Source: Microbulbifer harenosus (GTDB lineage: Bacteria; Pseudomonadota; Gammaproteobacteria; Pseudomonadales; Cellvibrionaceae). Taken from it: a DNA stretch of 64,000 nt. Of this stretch, positions 27,073 to 36,758 are shown piece after piece. The translations under genes were made by a program, and so were the position numbers. Under the pieces are notes generated by a model. That model was given only the letters and a program-made list of their open reading frames with translations, ran no database searches and had not been told where the DNA came from. The stretch lies in NCBI RefSeq assembly GCF_005771435.1, contig NZ_VANI01000022.1, positions 1 to 64,000 on the forward strand, in the 5' to 3' direction. How positions within the stretch are numbered: position 1 is the first letter of the stretch; each line of letters begins with the position of its first letter.

Positions 27073-27405
27073 TCAAAGGCCGAGGGAAACGGCTTCACCC
27101 TGCTGTTCGGTCAGTACACGATCCAGCAGGGTCGGCAGGTCTTCACCGGTGGTGGTGCACTTCCAACCGGGATTCTCGAATTTGAGGTGATAGCCCCCGG
27201 AGCGCGCCGCCACCCACAGTTCCTGCACCGCACTCTGGCGCGACAGAATCACCTGGGTACCGCTGTCTTCCAGGGTAATGGTGAGTACCGCATCCGCGCG
27301 CTCGTAATCCATATCCACATCACAATTGTCGAGCGCATCCTCGATCGCAATCAGGGTCTGTTCGATGGCGGCATTGTAGGCGGCCTGGGAAGCGGGCTGG
27401 CTCAT
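27073..27405 (-). CDS. cyaY: iron donor protein CyaY (frataxin)
   Basis: 110 residues. Acidic first helix (TLIAIEDALDNCDVDMDYERADAVL) and the beta sheet with LSRQSAVQELWVAARSGGYHL are typical of frataxin. Iron-sulfur cluster assembly regulator and iron binder. Start chosen at the MSQPAS Met to give family length. Divergent from lptM, the arrangement seen in Pseudomonas. Confidence 0.93.
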   Translation of the reverse strand: MSQPASQAAYNAAIEQTLIAIEDALDNCDVDMDYERADAVLTITLEDSGTQVILSRQSAVQELWVAARSGGYHLKFENPGWKCTTTGEDLPTLLDRVLTEQQGEAVSLGL

Positions 27406-27505
27406 GATCCGGTTACTTCTGTTACGGTGTTGTTCATACCAAGGGGTCGCTATACTAGCAGGCTTTTCCAGTCTTCTCGTCCCGCGGATGCGGTAGGTAT
27501 TTCGA

Positions 27506-27730
27506 ATGCGCACACGGCTGTTCCCTCTGATCGTCATGGCCTCCCTCACGACCCTGCTGGGTGGTTGCGGCCAGAAGGGCCCGCTCTATCTGCCCCAAGA
27601 CCCGGCCGCGCCCGCTGCGAACGGAACCCACAGCCACGGCCAGCCAGCCGGTGCGCGAAAAGACGAGAGCAAAGACCAGAGTCAACCACCGTCCGAGCAA
27701 CACACGGAAGCAGAAGCAGTAACCAAATGA
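27506..27730 (+). CDS. lptM: LPS-assembly lipoprotein LptM
   Basis: 74-residue lipoprotein. Signal peptide and lipobox LLGGC, then the invariant GQKGPLYLP that defines LptM (YifL), followed by a low-complexity hydrophilic tail. Assists LptD/E maturation at the outer membrane. Its TGA overlaps the lysA ATG (27727-27730). Confidence 0.9.
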   Translation: MRTRLFPLIVMASLTTLLGGCGQKGPLYLPQDPAAPAANGTHSHGQPAGARKDESKDQSQPPSEQHTEAEAVTK

Positions 27731-28986
27731 GTGAATTCCACTACCAGCAGGGAAGCCTGTGGGCCGAGGGCGTCAGCCTCGAGCAGATCGCCGAGCAGTT
27801 CGGCACCCCCACCTACGTCTACAGCCGCGCCCACTTCGAGCGCCAGTACAAGGCCTATGCCGACGCCCTCGGCGATCACCCGGGCCTGATCTGCTACGCC
27901 ATCAAGGCCAATAGCAACCTCGGCGTCCTGTCTGTGCTGGCGCAGTTGGGCGCGGGTTTCGACATCGTCTCCGCCGGCGAGCTGGAGCGCGTGCTGATGG
28001 CCGGCGGCGACCCAAGAAAGGTCGTGTTCTCCGGCGTCGGCAAAACCGCCGCGGAAATGCGCCGCGCACTGGAAGTGGGCGTGCACTGCTTCAACGTGGA
28101 ATCGGAAGCGGAGCTCGAGCGCCTCGACGCGGTGGCCGGCGAGTTGGGACTGGTGGCCCCGGTCTCCCTGCGGGTAAACCCGGATGTGGACGCCAAGACC
28201 CACCCCTACATTTCCACCGGCCTCAAGGAAAACAAATTCGGCATCGCCATCGAACGCGCCCGCGATGTCTACCGCAAGGTGGCCGCCTCTGCAAACCTGA
28301 ACGCCGTGGGCGTGGACTGCCACATCGGCTCCCAGCTCACCGACCTCGCCCCCTTCCTTGATGCCCTCGACCGATTGCTGGCGCTGATCGATGAGCTGGC
28401 GGAAGACGGCACCGCGCTCAAACACCTGGATCTCGGTGGCGGCCTCGGCGTGCGCTACCGCGGCGAGGAACCGCCGGAGGTCAGCGATTATCTCGGCGCG
28501 GTAAAAGAGAAACTCGCCGGGCGCGACCTGGCACTGGTGCTGGAACCCGGCCGCTCCATCTCCGCCAATGGCGGCGCACTGCTGACCCGGGTGGAGTACC
28601 TGAAGCGCACCGAAGGCCACAACTTCGCCATTGTCGACGCCGCCATGAACGACAACCTGCGCCCGGCGCTGTACCAGGCGTGGCAGGATATCGTCGCGGT
28701 GACGCCAGCCAACGGCGAGGCAGAGAGCTGGGACATCGTCGGCCCGGTGTGTGAAACCGGCGACTTCCTCGGCAAGCACCGCCCATTGGCGCTGGCGCAG
28801 GGCCAGCTGCTGGCGATGCTCTCTGCCGGCGCCTACGGTTTCACCATGAGCTCCAACTACAACTCCCGCACCCGCGCCGCGGAAGTGCTGGTGGACGGCG
28901 ACAAGACCTATCTGGTGCGCGCGCGTGAGACCCTCGCGGATCTGGTGCGCGGCGAAACCACGGTGCCGGCGAAAGATTCCATGTAA
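27727..28986 (+). CDS. lysA: diaminopimelate decarboxylase
   Basis: Last step of lysine synthesis. 419 residues, fold III PLP enzyme. PLP lysine is K60 (CYAIKANSN); GGGLGVRYRGEEPP binds phosphate, CETGDFLG is the active-site Cys region. ATG overlaps the lptM stop; the frame is open well upstream but that part is not lysA. Followed by dapF, another lysine/peptidoglycan gene. Confidence 0.97.
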   Translation: MSEFHYQQGSLWAEGVSLEQIAEQFGTPTYVYSRAHFERQYKAYADALGDHPGLICYAIKANSNLGVLSVLAQLGAGFDIVSAGELERVLMAGGDPRKVVFSGVGKTAAEMRRALEVGVHCFNVESEAELERLDAVAGELGLVAPVSLRVNPDVDAKTHPYISTGLKENKFGIAIERARDVYRKVAASANLNAVGVDCHIGSQLTDLAPFLDALDRLLALIDELAEDGTALKHLDLGGGLGVRYRGEEPPEVSDYLGAVKEKLAGRDLALVLEPGRSISANGGALLTRVEYLKRTEGHNFAIVDAAMNDNLRPALYQAWQDIVAVTPANGEAESWDIVGPVCETGDFLGKHRPLALAQGQLLAMLSAGAYGFTMSSNYNSRTRAAEVLVDGDKTYLVRARETLADLVRGETTVPAKDSM

Positions 28987-29027
28987 ACCGAGATGGCGGG
29001 CCGCGTTTACCGGCTCACCTTGCAACA

Positions 29028-29090
29028 CTGGATTCCGGCCTGCGCCGGAATGACATACGACCCGTCGTCCCGGCGCCGGCCGGGACCCAG
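29028..29090. repeat. two short palindromic repeats
   Basis: CTGGATTCCGGCCTGCGCCG continuing GAATGAC (29028-29054) and CGTCCCGGCGCCGGCCGGGA-CCCAG (29065-29090) lie back to back between lysA and dapF. They belong to the CTGG..CCGG family. Confidence 0.6.
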
Positions 29091-29107
29091 ACCTGATGAG
29101 AAACAGC

Positions 29108-29938
29108 ATGCGGCTCAAGTTCACCAAAATGCACGGCCTCGGCAACGATTTCGTGATGATCGACGGCATCACCCAGCGGGTAAAACTGACGTCGGACAAG
29201 GTCCGCCAGATCGCCGACCGCCACACCGGTATCGGCTGCGATCAGCTGCTGCTGGTGGAGGCCCCGCGAGACCCGGACGTGGATTTCCGCTACCGCATCT
29301 ACAATGCCGACGGCAGTGAGGTGGAAAACTGCGGCAACGGTGCGCGCTGTTTCGCGCGCTTTGTGCGCGAGCGCCGCCTCACCAGCAAGGAGCAGATCCT
29401 GGTGGAGACCGCCGCTGGTGTCCTGCAGCTGAACGTGCAGGGCGCGGATCAGGTAAGCGTGGACATGGGCGCGCCGGTTCTGGAGCCGGCGAAGATTCCA
29501 TTCCAGGCCGATATCCAGGCCGAGACCTACCCTCTGGAGGTGGATGGCGAAACCTACACCGTCGGCGCCGTGTCCATGGGCAATCCTCACGCAGTGCTGC
29601 TGGTGGAAGATGTCGACAGCGCACCGGTGGAGCGCCTCGGCGCCGCCATTGAGTGTCATCCACGCTTTCCCGCCCGCGTAAATGTGGGCTTTCTGCAGAT
29701 CATCGACCGCGGGCACGCGCGCCTGCGGGTATTCGAGCGCGGCGTAGGCGAGACCCGCGCCTGCGGCACCGGCGCTTGCGCCGCCATGGTCTCTGCCCGC
29801 ATCCGCGGCCTGGTGGATGAAGAACTGGAGATCACCCTGCCCGGCGGCACCCTGACAATCCACTGGCCCGGCCCCGGTGAGCCGGTTACCATGACCGGAC
29901 CCGCGACCGCGGTATATCACGGACAGATAGTGGTTTAA
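29108..29938 (+). CDS. dapF: diaminopimelate epimerase
   Basis: Interconverts LL- and meso-diaminopimelate without a cofactor. 276 residues from the Met of [15 protein letters not shown], which fits the family; an ATG 12 bp upstream is also in frame, but the GATGAG before 29108 is a good ribosome site. The two catalytic Cys are in [10 protein letters not shown] and RACGTGACA. Confidence 0.96.
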   Translation: MRLKFTKMHGLGNDFVMIDGITQRVKLTSDKVRQIADRHTGIGCDQLLLVEAPRDPDVDFRYRIYNADGSEVENCGNGARCFARFVRERRLTSKEQILVETAAGVLQLNVQGADQVSVDMGAPVLEPAKIPFQADIQAETYPLEVDGETYTVGAVSMGNPHAVLLVEDVDSAPVERLGAAIECHPRFPARVNVGFLQIIDRGHARLRVFERGVGETRACGTGACAAMVSARIRGLVDEELEITLPGGTLTIHWPGPGEPVTMTGPATAVYHGQIVV

Positions 29939-29996
29939 GCCGGATAGAGGTTTAATCCAGAGAACACCGGACCAGCGACCGAGCAACGACACCGCA

Positions 29997-30758
29997 ATGA
30001 CCGAGAACAGCGACGCCCCCCTGATCGACAGCGCCGTCGAGGCCAACCTGGAAAAGCAGGAAGCCGCCAACAGCGAAAACCAGCGCAACAAGAAGCTGCT
30101 GGCGCGGCAGGTGGCGCGTTACCTGATGCAGAACCCCAGCTTCTTTGCGGAAAACCTCGAGCTGCTGGAGACGATCCAGATCCCGCGGGAATCCGGCAAG
30201 ACCGTGTCGCTGATGACCCACCAGACCAACCTGCTGCGAGAGCGCAACATCGAGATGCGCCAGCGCCTCGACCAGTTGCTGCAAAACGCCCGCGACAACG
30301 ATCAGCTGTTCATGCACAGCCGCCGCCTGATTCTGGCATTGCTGGAAGCGCGCACGGTGGCAGAAGCCGCGCGCGCGCTGCTGCAGAGCTTCCGCAACGA
30401 TTTCAATGTGGAAGTGACCGCGCTCACCCTGTTCGGGCCGCTGCCGGGTTCCGGCAAGCAGCTGGGGGATGCGCGCAGCTGTTCCCGCGCCAGTGCGGAA
30501 ACCGCCATCGGCTCCATCCTGCGCAACGGCCGCACCGTATGCGGCACCCTGCGCCCCACCGAGACAGGTTTTCTGTTTGGCAGTGACGCCGAGCGCGTCG
30601 CCTCCGCCGCAGTGGTGCCGCTCGCCAACCAGCTCGGCATACTCGCGGTGGGTTCCAGCGATCCAAACCACTACCGCTCCAGTCTCGGCACCCTGTTCCT
30701 GTCCTATATCGGCGAGATTCTCGAGCGCCTGCTGCCCGACCTGCTGGCGCGTAGCTGA
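29997..30758 (+). CDS. DUF484 family protein
   Basis: 253 residues: a helical N-terminal part with ARYLMQNPSFFAENLELL, then a GAF-like domain. DUF484 genes usually sit between dapF and xerC; here the dapF side is kept but no xerC follows in the window. Function unknown, possibly regulatory. Confidence 0.9.
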   Translation: MTENSDAPLIDSAVEANLEKQEAANSENQRNKKLLARQVARYLMQNPSFFAENLELLETIQIPRESGKTVSLMTHQTNLLRERNIEMRQRLDQLLQNARDNDQLFMHSRRLILALLEARTVAEAARALLQSFRNDFNVEVTALTLFGPLPGSGKQLGDARSCSRASAETAIGSILRNGRTVCGTLRPTETGFLFGSDAERVASAAVVPLANQLGILAVGSSDPNHYRSSLGTLFLSYIGEILERLLPDLLARS

Positions 30759-30821
30759 GACCATTCGGCCCCGGCGCCGCTGTGCGCAAAACGAATTCCT
30801 GGCAACGCCGCCGGTGGCAAA

Positions 30822-30884
30822 CTGGACCCCGGCCGGAGCCGGGGTGACGCGGTTGCAGTCCTACCGGCGGAGCCGGTATCCAGT
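30822..30884. repeat. two short palindromic repeats
   Basis: CTGGACCCCGGCCGGAGCCG continuing GGGTGACG (30822-30849) and TACCGGCGGAGCCGGTATCC-AG (30862-30884) occupy the gap after the DUF484 gene. Confidence 0.6.
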
Positions 30885-30905
30885 ATCACCCGTAACGCAT
30901 GACTC

Positions 30906-31118
30906 TCAGATGGGCCGGCTGCCGTACTTCGGCTGCGGCTTGCGAGGTGGGTCCGCGGTGATGTCCGGTGCTATCTCATTGATAGCACCGCCGCTGGCGA
31001 GGAAAGCCTCGACTTCGGCACTCAGTTCACTGCGGGCCCGCTGGCGGGAGGTGATGGAGCGTTCTTCGCCGAATTCCTCGGAGTCCTTTGCCCGAACGCT
31101 GTATTGGTCGTCTTTCAT
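30906..31118 (-). CDS. sutA: SutA-like RNA polymerase-binding factor
   Basis: 70 residues. The C-terminal half, VEAFLASGG-x-INEIAPDITADPPRKP followed by PKYGSRPI, matches the end of Pseudomonas SutA, which binds RNA polymerase and helps rRNA and other transcription in slow growth. The N-terminal part is short and charged but lacks the long acidic tail of the Pseudomonas protein. Position next to glnK-amtB is also as in Pseudomonas. The leader hairpin at 31128-31154 ends at the ribosome site. Confidence 0.7.
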   Translation of the reverse strand: MKDDQYSVRAKDSEEFGEERSITSRQRARSELSAEVEAFLASGGAINEIAPDITADPPRKPQPKYGSRPI

Positions 31119-31544
31119 GTCAATTACCCTGTAACTTGATACCCCTTGTTACAGAGGGAATACCCCTGCTGCCGCGGTTTCCTACTTACAGATACATCCG
31201 CAATTGCCCTTCCGTTTTACTCACCCTGAAACTGCAGGCGGCCGCGCCGTGCAATTTCTGCAAATAAAACCTAGCGGGCAGAAGAATTCCTGCGGCGAAA
31301 TAGTTATAGGCAGTGTCCCAGCAGCCTGCCAGAAAAGGTTCCCATTATCGGTAGAGTTTTTTTGTACAGTTTTAAGGCAATTTATTGCTGTTGGTTATGC
31401 AAATTTGCACGCCAGAATTTTGACGACATTTGTTCTGGGCGATTATTTTTACATCGCGCCGCCGGCGGTCTCTCTATACGCGTTTTTCGGGCACAAAAAA
31501 GCCCTGCAATGCAGGGCTGGTAAACGATTTGCGCGGTTCTTTGA
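31119..31544. promoter_or_regulatory. sutA leader and upstream region
   Basis: 426 bp without a convincing gene. The left end holds a hairpin (CCTGTAAC / GTTACAG, 31128-31154) just upstream of the sutA-like start; the right end holds the terminator of glnK. The middle is relatively AT-rich with no feature I can name. Confidence 0.5.
31495..31517 (-). terminator. terminator after the second glnK
   Basis: GCCCTGCAATGCAGGGC forms a 7-bp stem with a tight loop followed on the minus strand by six T. Ends the porin-glnK-amtB-glnK operon. Confidence 0.88.
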
Positions 31545-31988
<444 letters not shown>

Positions 31989-31998
31989 TTATGAGCGC

Positions 31999-33258
31999 TT
32001 ATTTGCTCATAAATTCCGGATAAGCTTCCATTCCGCACTCGACCAAGTCAACACCTTGCTGCTCTTCTTCCTCGGTCACACGGATACCGGTGATGAGCTT
32101 GAGGGCGAACCAGACGATTAAGGAGGCGACGAATACCCACGCGAAGATGGTGGCGGCACCGATCAGCTGGCCGCTGAGCGAGGAGCCATCGTTGGTAACC
32201 GGCACCAGCAGCAGGCCCAGCAGACCCACCACACCGTGCACGGAGATGGCGCCAACGGGGTCGTCGATCTTCAGCTTGTCCAGGGTGATGATGGAGAAGA
32301 CCACCAGCACGCCGCCGATGGCGCCGAACAGGGTAGCCTGCAGGGCGGTCGGGGTGGAGGGCTCAGCGGTGATGGCCACCAGGCCAGCCAGCGCGCCGTT
32401 CAGCAGCATGGTCAGGTCGGCCTTGCCGAACAGGATGCGGCCGGTGATCAGCGCGGCAACGGCACCACCAGCGGCAGCGGCGTTGGTGTTCAGGAATACC
32501 ATGGCCACGGAGTGCGCATTCGCGGCGTCGCCCAGTTTCAGCACGGAACCACCGTTAAATCCGAACCAGCCCATCCACAGGATGAAGGTACCCAGAGTGG
32601 CCAGCGGCAGGTTGGCACCGGGGATGGCGTAGATCTCGCCATTCGGACCGTATTTGCCTTTACGCGCACCCAGCAGCAGTACGCCGGCGAGAGCAGCGGC
32701 AGCACCGGCCATGTGTACGATGCCGGAGCCGGCGAAATCGGAGAAGCCCAGGTCACCCAGGTTGTACAGGCCGAACACTTCTTTGCCGCCCCAGGTCCAG
32801 GAACCTTCCAGCGGGTAGATAACACCGGTCATCACTACCGCGAACAGCAGGAAGCTCCACAGCTTCATGCGCTCGGCAACCGCACCGGAGACGATGGACA
32901 TGGCAGTCGCCACAAACACCACCTGGAAGAAGAAGTCGGAAGCACCGGAGTAGACGGAGTCGCCTTCGAAACCGTTTTCCGCAGAGCTTGCCAGCACGCC
33001 TTCCAGATCGAAGGCTTCAATGCCGTTCAGCAGCCAGCCGCCATCGTACATAATGGCGTAACCGCTGATCAGATACATGATGCTGGCAATGGCAAATAGC
33101 GCCACGTTTTTTGTGAGAATTTCCGTAGTGTTCTTGGAACGCACCAGGCCCGCTTCCAGCATGGCAAAGCCTGCCGCCATCCACATGACCAGTGCACCGC
33201 ACACGAGGAAATAAAATGTATCAATTGCGTACTGCAACTGAAAAATTTGATTTTCCAT
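31999..33258 (-). CDS. amtB: ammonium transporter
   Basis: 419 residues with 11 or so membrane segments. Ammonium-channel signature DFAGSGIVHMAGAAAAL carries the first pore His and VHGVVGLLG the second. The N-terminus has FYFLVCGALVMWM with no obvious separate signal. It lies between two PII genes, both on the same strand, an unusual doubling. Confidence 0.96.
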   Translation of the reverse strand: MENQIFQLQYAIDTFYFLVCGALVMWMAAGFAMLEAGLVRSKNTTEILTKNVALFAIASIMYLISGYAIMYDGGWLLNGIEAFDLEGVLASSAENGFEGDSVYSGASDFFFQVVFVATAMSIVSGAVAERMKLWSFLLFAVVMTGVIYPLEGSWTWGGKEVFGLYNLGDLGFSDFAGSGIVHMAGAAAALAGVLLLGARKGKYGPNGEIYAIPGANLPLATLGTFILWMGWFGFNGGSVLKLGDAANAHSVAMVFLNTNAAAAGGAVAALITGRILFGKADLTMLLNGALAGLVAITAEPSTPTALQATLFGAIGGVLVVFSIITLDKLKIDDPVGAISVHGVVGLLGLLLVPVTNDGSSLSGQLIGAATIFAWVFVASLIVWFALKLITGIRVTEEEEQQGVDLVECGMEAYPEFMSK

Positions 33259-33350
33259 TTTTCGCTCCGTTTAACCCAAACTTTCCCGAGTTGCCCCGGC
33301 AGTTATTTCTATTGATCAAAGAATCGTTTTTTGGCAATCGTTATTGATTG

Positions 33351-33698
<348 letters not shown>

Positions 33699-33706
33699 CT
33701 AAGATG

Positions 33707-33730
33707 AAAGCCCACTCCAAAGAGCGGGCC
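33707..33730 (-). terminator. possible partial terminator
   Basis: GCCCACTC / GAGCGGGC stem (one G-U pair) with loop CAAA and only TTTC after it on the minus strand, between the outer-membrane protein gene and glnK. It may reduce read-through rather than stop it. Confidence 0.4.
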
Positions 33731-33745
33731 CGTTCGTTTTTCCGG

Positions 33746-34474
33746 TTACCAGCTGTAGGTTGCGCCAGCCAGAACCGTCGGCTCACACCAGTCGTAACCC
33801 CAGCACTCCTTTTCACTGGCATCGGTGCCGACCAGCGAGGCCGACAATGCCAGGCCGCCAAACTCCTTGCTGACCGAAACGGTGTAATCGATGTAGGAGT
33901 CTGTGTTCACATAAATTTCTTCGTCGAACAGGTTCAGACCAGCACTGATATCCAGCGCGATGTCGTTAGCCAGGCTGAAGGAATAGCCGGCATTCAGGTA
34001 ATAGAATTCACCCGCCTGGTACCAGTAATCGTCGGAGTAGGCGAAGCCCAGGCTCAGGTCGCCAAGGCTCAGGCTGCCGTAGACTTCCTGGTAGTCCTCA
34101 TCGCGATTGCTGCCGTGGTAGGCGTAGTAGATGTAACCTACGTCGTAGCCAATGCCGCCCGCGGTTTCGCCGGCATAACCGCCGTAGAAGTCCTGTTCAA
34201 ACTCGGTTTCGTTGCTGCCGTAGGCAAAGTCCACCTGCGAGGCCCAAGTGCCCAGGTAAATGCCGTTGCCAAAATCCAGATCCACGCCGCCCTGAATCGC
34301 CGGACCGGTGTCAGACTGGGAAACACCGCGGAAGCGGTAGTCACTCACCACGCCGAGATTGGCGCTGGCACTGATACCGGCCTCCTGAGCCACCGCCGCG
34401 CTGCTGCCGATGGCGAACGCGAGAGCGCTTGCTGTAAATACCGCTGCAATCTTTTTATTCATATGGAATCGCAC
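33746..34474 (-). CDS. TorF-type putative outer-membrane porin
   Basis: 242 residues. GTG start at 34474 is preferred because AGGAG lies 7 nt before it; the ATG 12 bp inside is too far. Signal peptide (1-30) ends AAVAQEAG. The mature chain is aromatic-rich with alternating residues (SDYRFRGVSQSDTGPAIQGGVDL, YDVGYIYYAYHGS) and ends GATYSW, a C-terminal aromatic as in outer-membrane barrels. It heads the nitrogen operon, so it may pass ammonium or another nitrogen source. Confidence 0.8.
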   Translation of the reverse strand: MRFHMNKKIAAVFTASALAFAIGSSAAVAQEAGISASANLGVVSDYRFRGVSQSDTGPAIQGGVDLDFGNGIYLGTWASQVDFAYGSNETEFEQDFYGGYAGETAGGIGYDVGYIYYAYHGSNRDEDYQEVYGSLSLGDLSLGFAYSDDYWYQAGEFYYLNAGYSFSLANDIALDISAGLNLFDEEIYVNTDSYIDYTVSVSKEFGGLALSASLVGTDASEKECWGYDWCEPTVLAGATYSW

Positions 34475-34634
34475 GTTGGTTCTCCTGGTTCTCTGTGTGA
34501 AATACTTGTTTTGAATTATTTTTTTGCGGTGGGGACATCACCTGGGAGTCGGTACACACCGCGCTCGTCCAGGCACTTCTCTCGGAAGACCTATCCCCTG
34601 CCTTCTTTGCCAGGACGATTCGTACCGGAGTACT

Positions 34635-34650
34635 TGCAGGGTTGGTGCCA
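34635..34650 (-). promoter_or_regulatory. sigma-54 promoter
   Basis: On the minus strand TGGCACCAACCCTGCA has GG and GC separated by exactly 10 bases, the -24/-12 hallmark, and TGGCAC matches consensus fully. It faces the outer-membrane protein-glnK-amtB-glnK operon. Confidence 0.7.
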
Positions 34651-34757
34651 ACTCTTGAATTCCTTTTTTAAATCAGTGAGTTAGCCGTTTTTTTGGCGCT
34701 GGGCGTGCGGCTGGGGCCAGCCCGATGCGCAAAATAAGTGCGCACCAAAATTGAACC

Positions 34758-34774
34758 TGCACCCAGATGGCGCA
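34758..34774. promoter_or_regulatory. NtrC-like enhancer box
   Basis: TGCACCCAGATGGCGCA matches TGCACY-n5-GGTGCA at all but one position. It is about 110 bp upstream of the sigma-54 promoter, the usual enhancer distance. A second weaker dyad (TGCGC-n9-GCGCA) is at 34726-34744. Confidence 0.6.
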
Positions 34775-34899
34775 TTTGTGCGGTGACTTGTGGGGCTTGC
34801 GACCCAATAGTGGGCATGTGTTTCGCGGCTTGGTGGGAATTAGGGGCTGCGGTAATATTTGCCGCTGTTGAAGCTGGAATTTGTAGTGGAGAATTGCGC

Positions 34900-35127
34900 G
34901 TGGCCGCGGAAAAATTGCAACAGTTATTAAGCGAACTGCAACAACAAGGGGCAGTTGTCAGCGGCGACCTGCGCGATGCGCTCGAGGTGGCGCTGGGAAA
35001 ACTGCCGCTGGTGAGCCAGCGCGAGTTCGATATCCAGGCCGCCAAACTGGCGCGGGCCGAGGAAAAGCTCGCCCATCTTGAACAGCAACTGAAAGCGCTT
35101 GAAGAGCAACTGGGAGACAAAAACTAA
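34900..35127 (+). CDS. ubiK: ubiquinone biosynthesis accessory factor UbiK
   Basis: 75 residues from a GTG with GGAG 8 nt upstream. Short helix then a coiled coil (LVSQREFDIQAAKLARAEEKL and on to the end), the BMFP/UbiK pattern with the VSxxEFD signature. Assists UbiJ in the Ubi metabolon. The open frame upstream of 34900 lacks conservation. comM follows at 62 bp. Confidence 0.85.
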   Translation: MAAEKLQQLLSELQQQGAVVSGDLRDALEVALGKLPLVSQREFDIQAAKLARAEEKLAHLEQQLKALEEQLGDKN

Positions 35128-35189
35128 TTGGTCAAAAAATCCGGAACCGCGCCGGAATTTCAGGGAAGACCATTGTTCAGGGAAAGAAA

Positions 35190-36680
35190 GTGAGCCTATC
35201 CATCACCTATGCACGCGCACAGCTGGGCATTCACGCGCCATTGGTCACCGTGGAAACCCATCTCGCCAACGGGCTGCCGGCATTCAATATTGTCGGATTG
35301 CCGGAGGCCGCGGTGCGCGAGAGCCGCGACCGGGTGCGCAGCGCCATCGTCAACAGTCATTTCGAGTTCCCGCAGCGGCGCATCACCGTCAACCTGGCTC
35401 CGGCGGACCTGCCCAAGGCCGGCGGTCGTTACGACCTCGCCATCGCAATCGGCGTCCTCGCGGCCTCCGGGCAGGTGCCCAGGGATACACTCGAGCAGTA
35501 TGAATTTATCGGCGAGCTGGCCCTGTCCGGCAGCCTGCGCCCTATTCCCGGCGCCCTGCCCGCGGCCATGGCCTGTGGCGATTGCGACCGCACCCTGGTG
35601 ATTTCCTCGGAGTCCGCCGCCGAGGCGGCACTGATCGGCACCCCCATCAAAGCCGCTTCTTCGCTGCTGCAGGTGTGCGCACAGCTGCACGGGCGCGAGC
35701 CGCTGCCGGATGCCGTAGGTGACGAGACGCAAGAGGAGGCACTGTGCGCAGATCTGGCGGATGTGCGCGGCCAACTGAAGGCGCGGCGCGCACTGGAAGT
35801 CGCCGCGGCCGGAAGTCACAACCTGTTGTTTTACGGTCCGCCGGGTACAGGAAAAACCATGTTGGCGAGTCGCCTTCCGGGTATCCTGCCGCCACTTACC
35901 GAGCGCGAGCTGATTGAGGTGGCCGCACTCTATTCCAGCGCCGGGCTCGCGCGCATTCGCCAGCGGCCATTTCGCGCACCGCACCACTCGGCCTCTCCCA
36001 CAGCGCTGGTCGGCGGCGGCAGCGACCCACGCCCCGGAGAAATCAGCCTCGCCCACCGCGGCGTGCTGTTTCTCGACGAGATGCCGGAGTTCCCCCGCTC
36101 CGCGCTGGAGATCCTGCGCGAACCGCTGGAGAACGGCGAAGTGAGGATTTCCCGCGCCCGCGCCCAGGTCACCTTTCCCGCGGATTTCCAACTGGTGGCG
36201 GCGATGAACCCGTGCCCCTGTGGCTATCTCGGCGAAACCCGCTGCCGCTGCACCCCGGACCAGATACACCGCTACCGCAACAAACTCTCCGGCCCATTGC
36301 TTGATCGCATCGACATGCAGGTGGAAGTGGCCAGTATGAGCGCCGCACAACTGCAGGAGTCCCCGCCCGGGGAAAAGTCCGCGACCGTGCGCGAGCGGGT
36401 GCGCACCGCGCGGGAAATCCAGTTGCAGCGGCAGGGTAAAATAAACGGAGAACTGAAAGGCCACGAGCTGGATGAACATTGCGCTCTGGGCAAAACGGAA
36501 AGTGCATTGCTGCGCGCATCGGTGGAGAAACTCGGCCTGTCGGCACGCAGTTACCACCGGGTACTGAAAGTGGCGCGCACGCTCGCCGATTTGTGCGGAC
36601 AGGAGAATATCGGCGTGTCGCAGATTGCCGAAGCGCTGGCGTACCGCAATCTCGACCGCAAACCGATAGCAACCGTTTAG
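35190..36680 (+). CDS. comM: YifB/ComM family Mg chelatase-like AAA+ ATPase
   Basis: 496 residues: Lon-protease-like N-terminal domain (1-170), Mg-chelatase AAA+ core with Walker A GPPGTGKT and Walker B VLFLDEMPEF, zinc-like NPCPCGYLG, and a C-terminal domain. ComM is a hexameric helicase that promotes branch migration during natural transformation. GTG start. Located after ubiK, as in Pseudomonas. Confidence 0.95.
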   Translation: MSLSITYARAQLGIHAPLVTVETHLANGLPAFNIVGLPEAAVRESRDRVRSAIVNSHFEFPQRRITVNLAPADLPKAGGRYDLAIAIGVLAASGQVPRDTLEQYEFIGELALSGSLRPIPGALPAAMACGDCDRTLVISSESAAEAALIGTPIKAASSLLQVCAQLHGREPLPDAVGDETQEEALCADLADVRGQLKARRALEVAAAGSHNLLFYGPPGTGKTMLASRLPGILPPLTERELIEVAALYSSAGLARIRQRPFRAPHHSASPTALVGGGSDPRPGEISLAHRGVLFLDEMPEFPRSALEILREPLENGEVRISRARAQVTFPADFQLVAAMNPCPCGYLGETRCRCTPDQIHRYRNKLSGPLLDRIDMQVEVASMSAAQLQESPPGEKSATVRERVRTAREIQLQRQGKINGELKGHELDEHCALGKTESALLRASVEKLGLSARSYHRVLKVARTLADLCGQENIGVSQIAEALAYRNLDRKPIATV

Positions 36681-36690
36681 CGCGGCACCC

Positions 36691-36758
36691 TGTAGGAGCT
36701 TGCTTGCAAGCGAACCGATCAGTGCTCCGGACCATTCGCCTGCAAGCAGGCTCCTACA
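36691..36758. repeat. REP pair
   Basis: TGTAGGAGCTTGCTTGCAAG CGAAC and the facing end TTCGCCTGCAAGCAGGCTCC-TACA, 68 bp overall: the compact form of the composite element at 20258 and 25638. It overlaps the 3' end of the following minus-strand GNAT gene. Confidence 0.8.

Larger units (their letters stand above)
34475..34899. promoter_or_regulatory. nitrogen operon regulatory region
   Basis: 425 bp between the divergent outer-membrane protein and ubiK genes. It holds a sigma-54 promoter and an NtrC-like box. No coding sequence is convincing here, although the ubiK frame is open back to 34738. Confidence 0.7.

Noticed and set aside
27187-27726. N-terminal extension of lysA
   Set aside because: Overlaps cyaY and lptM; the family start at 27727 is exact.
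34738-34899. Longer UbiK start
   Set aside because: Unconserved hydrophobic leader that covers the NtrC box; GTG at 34900 has a better ribosome site.
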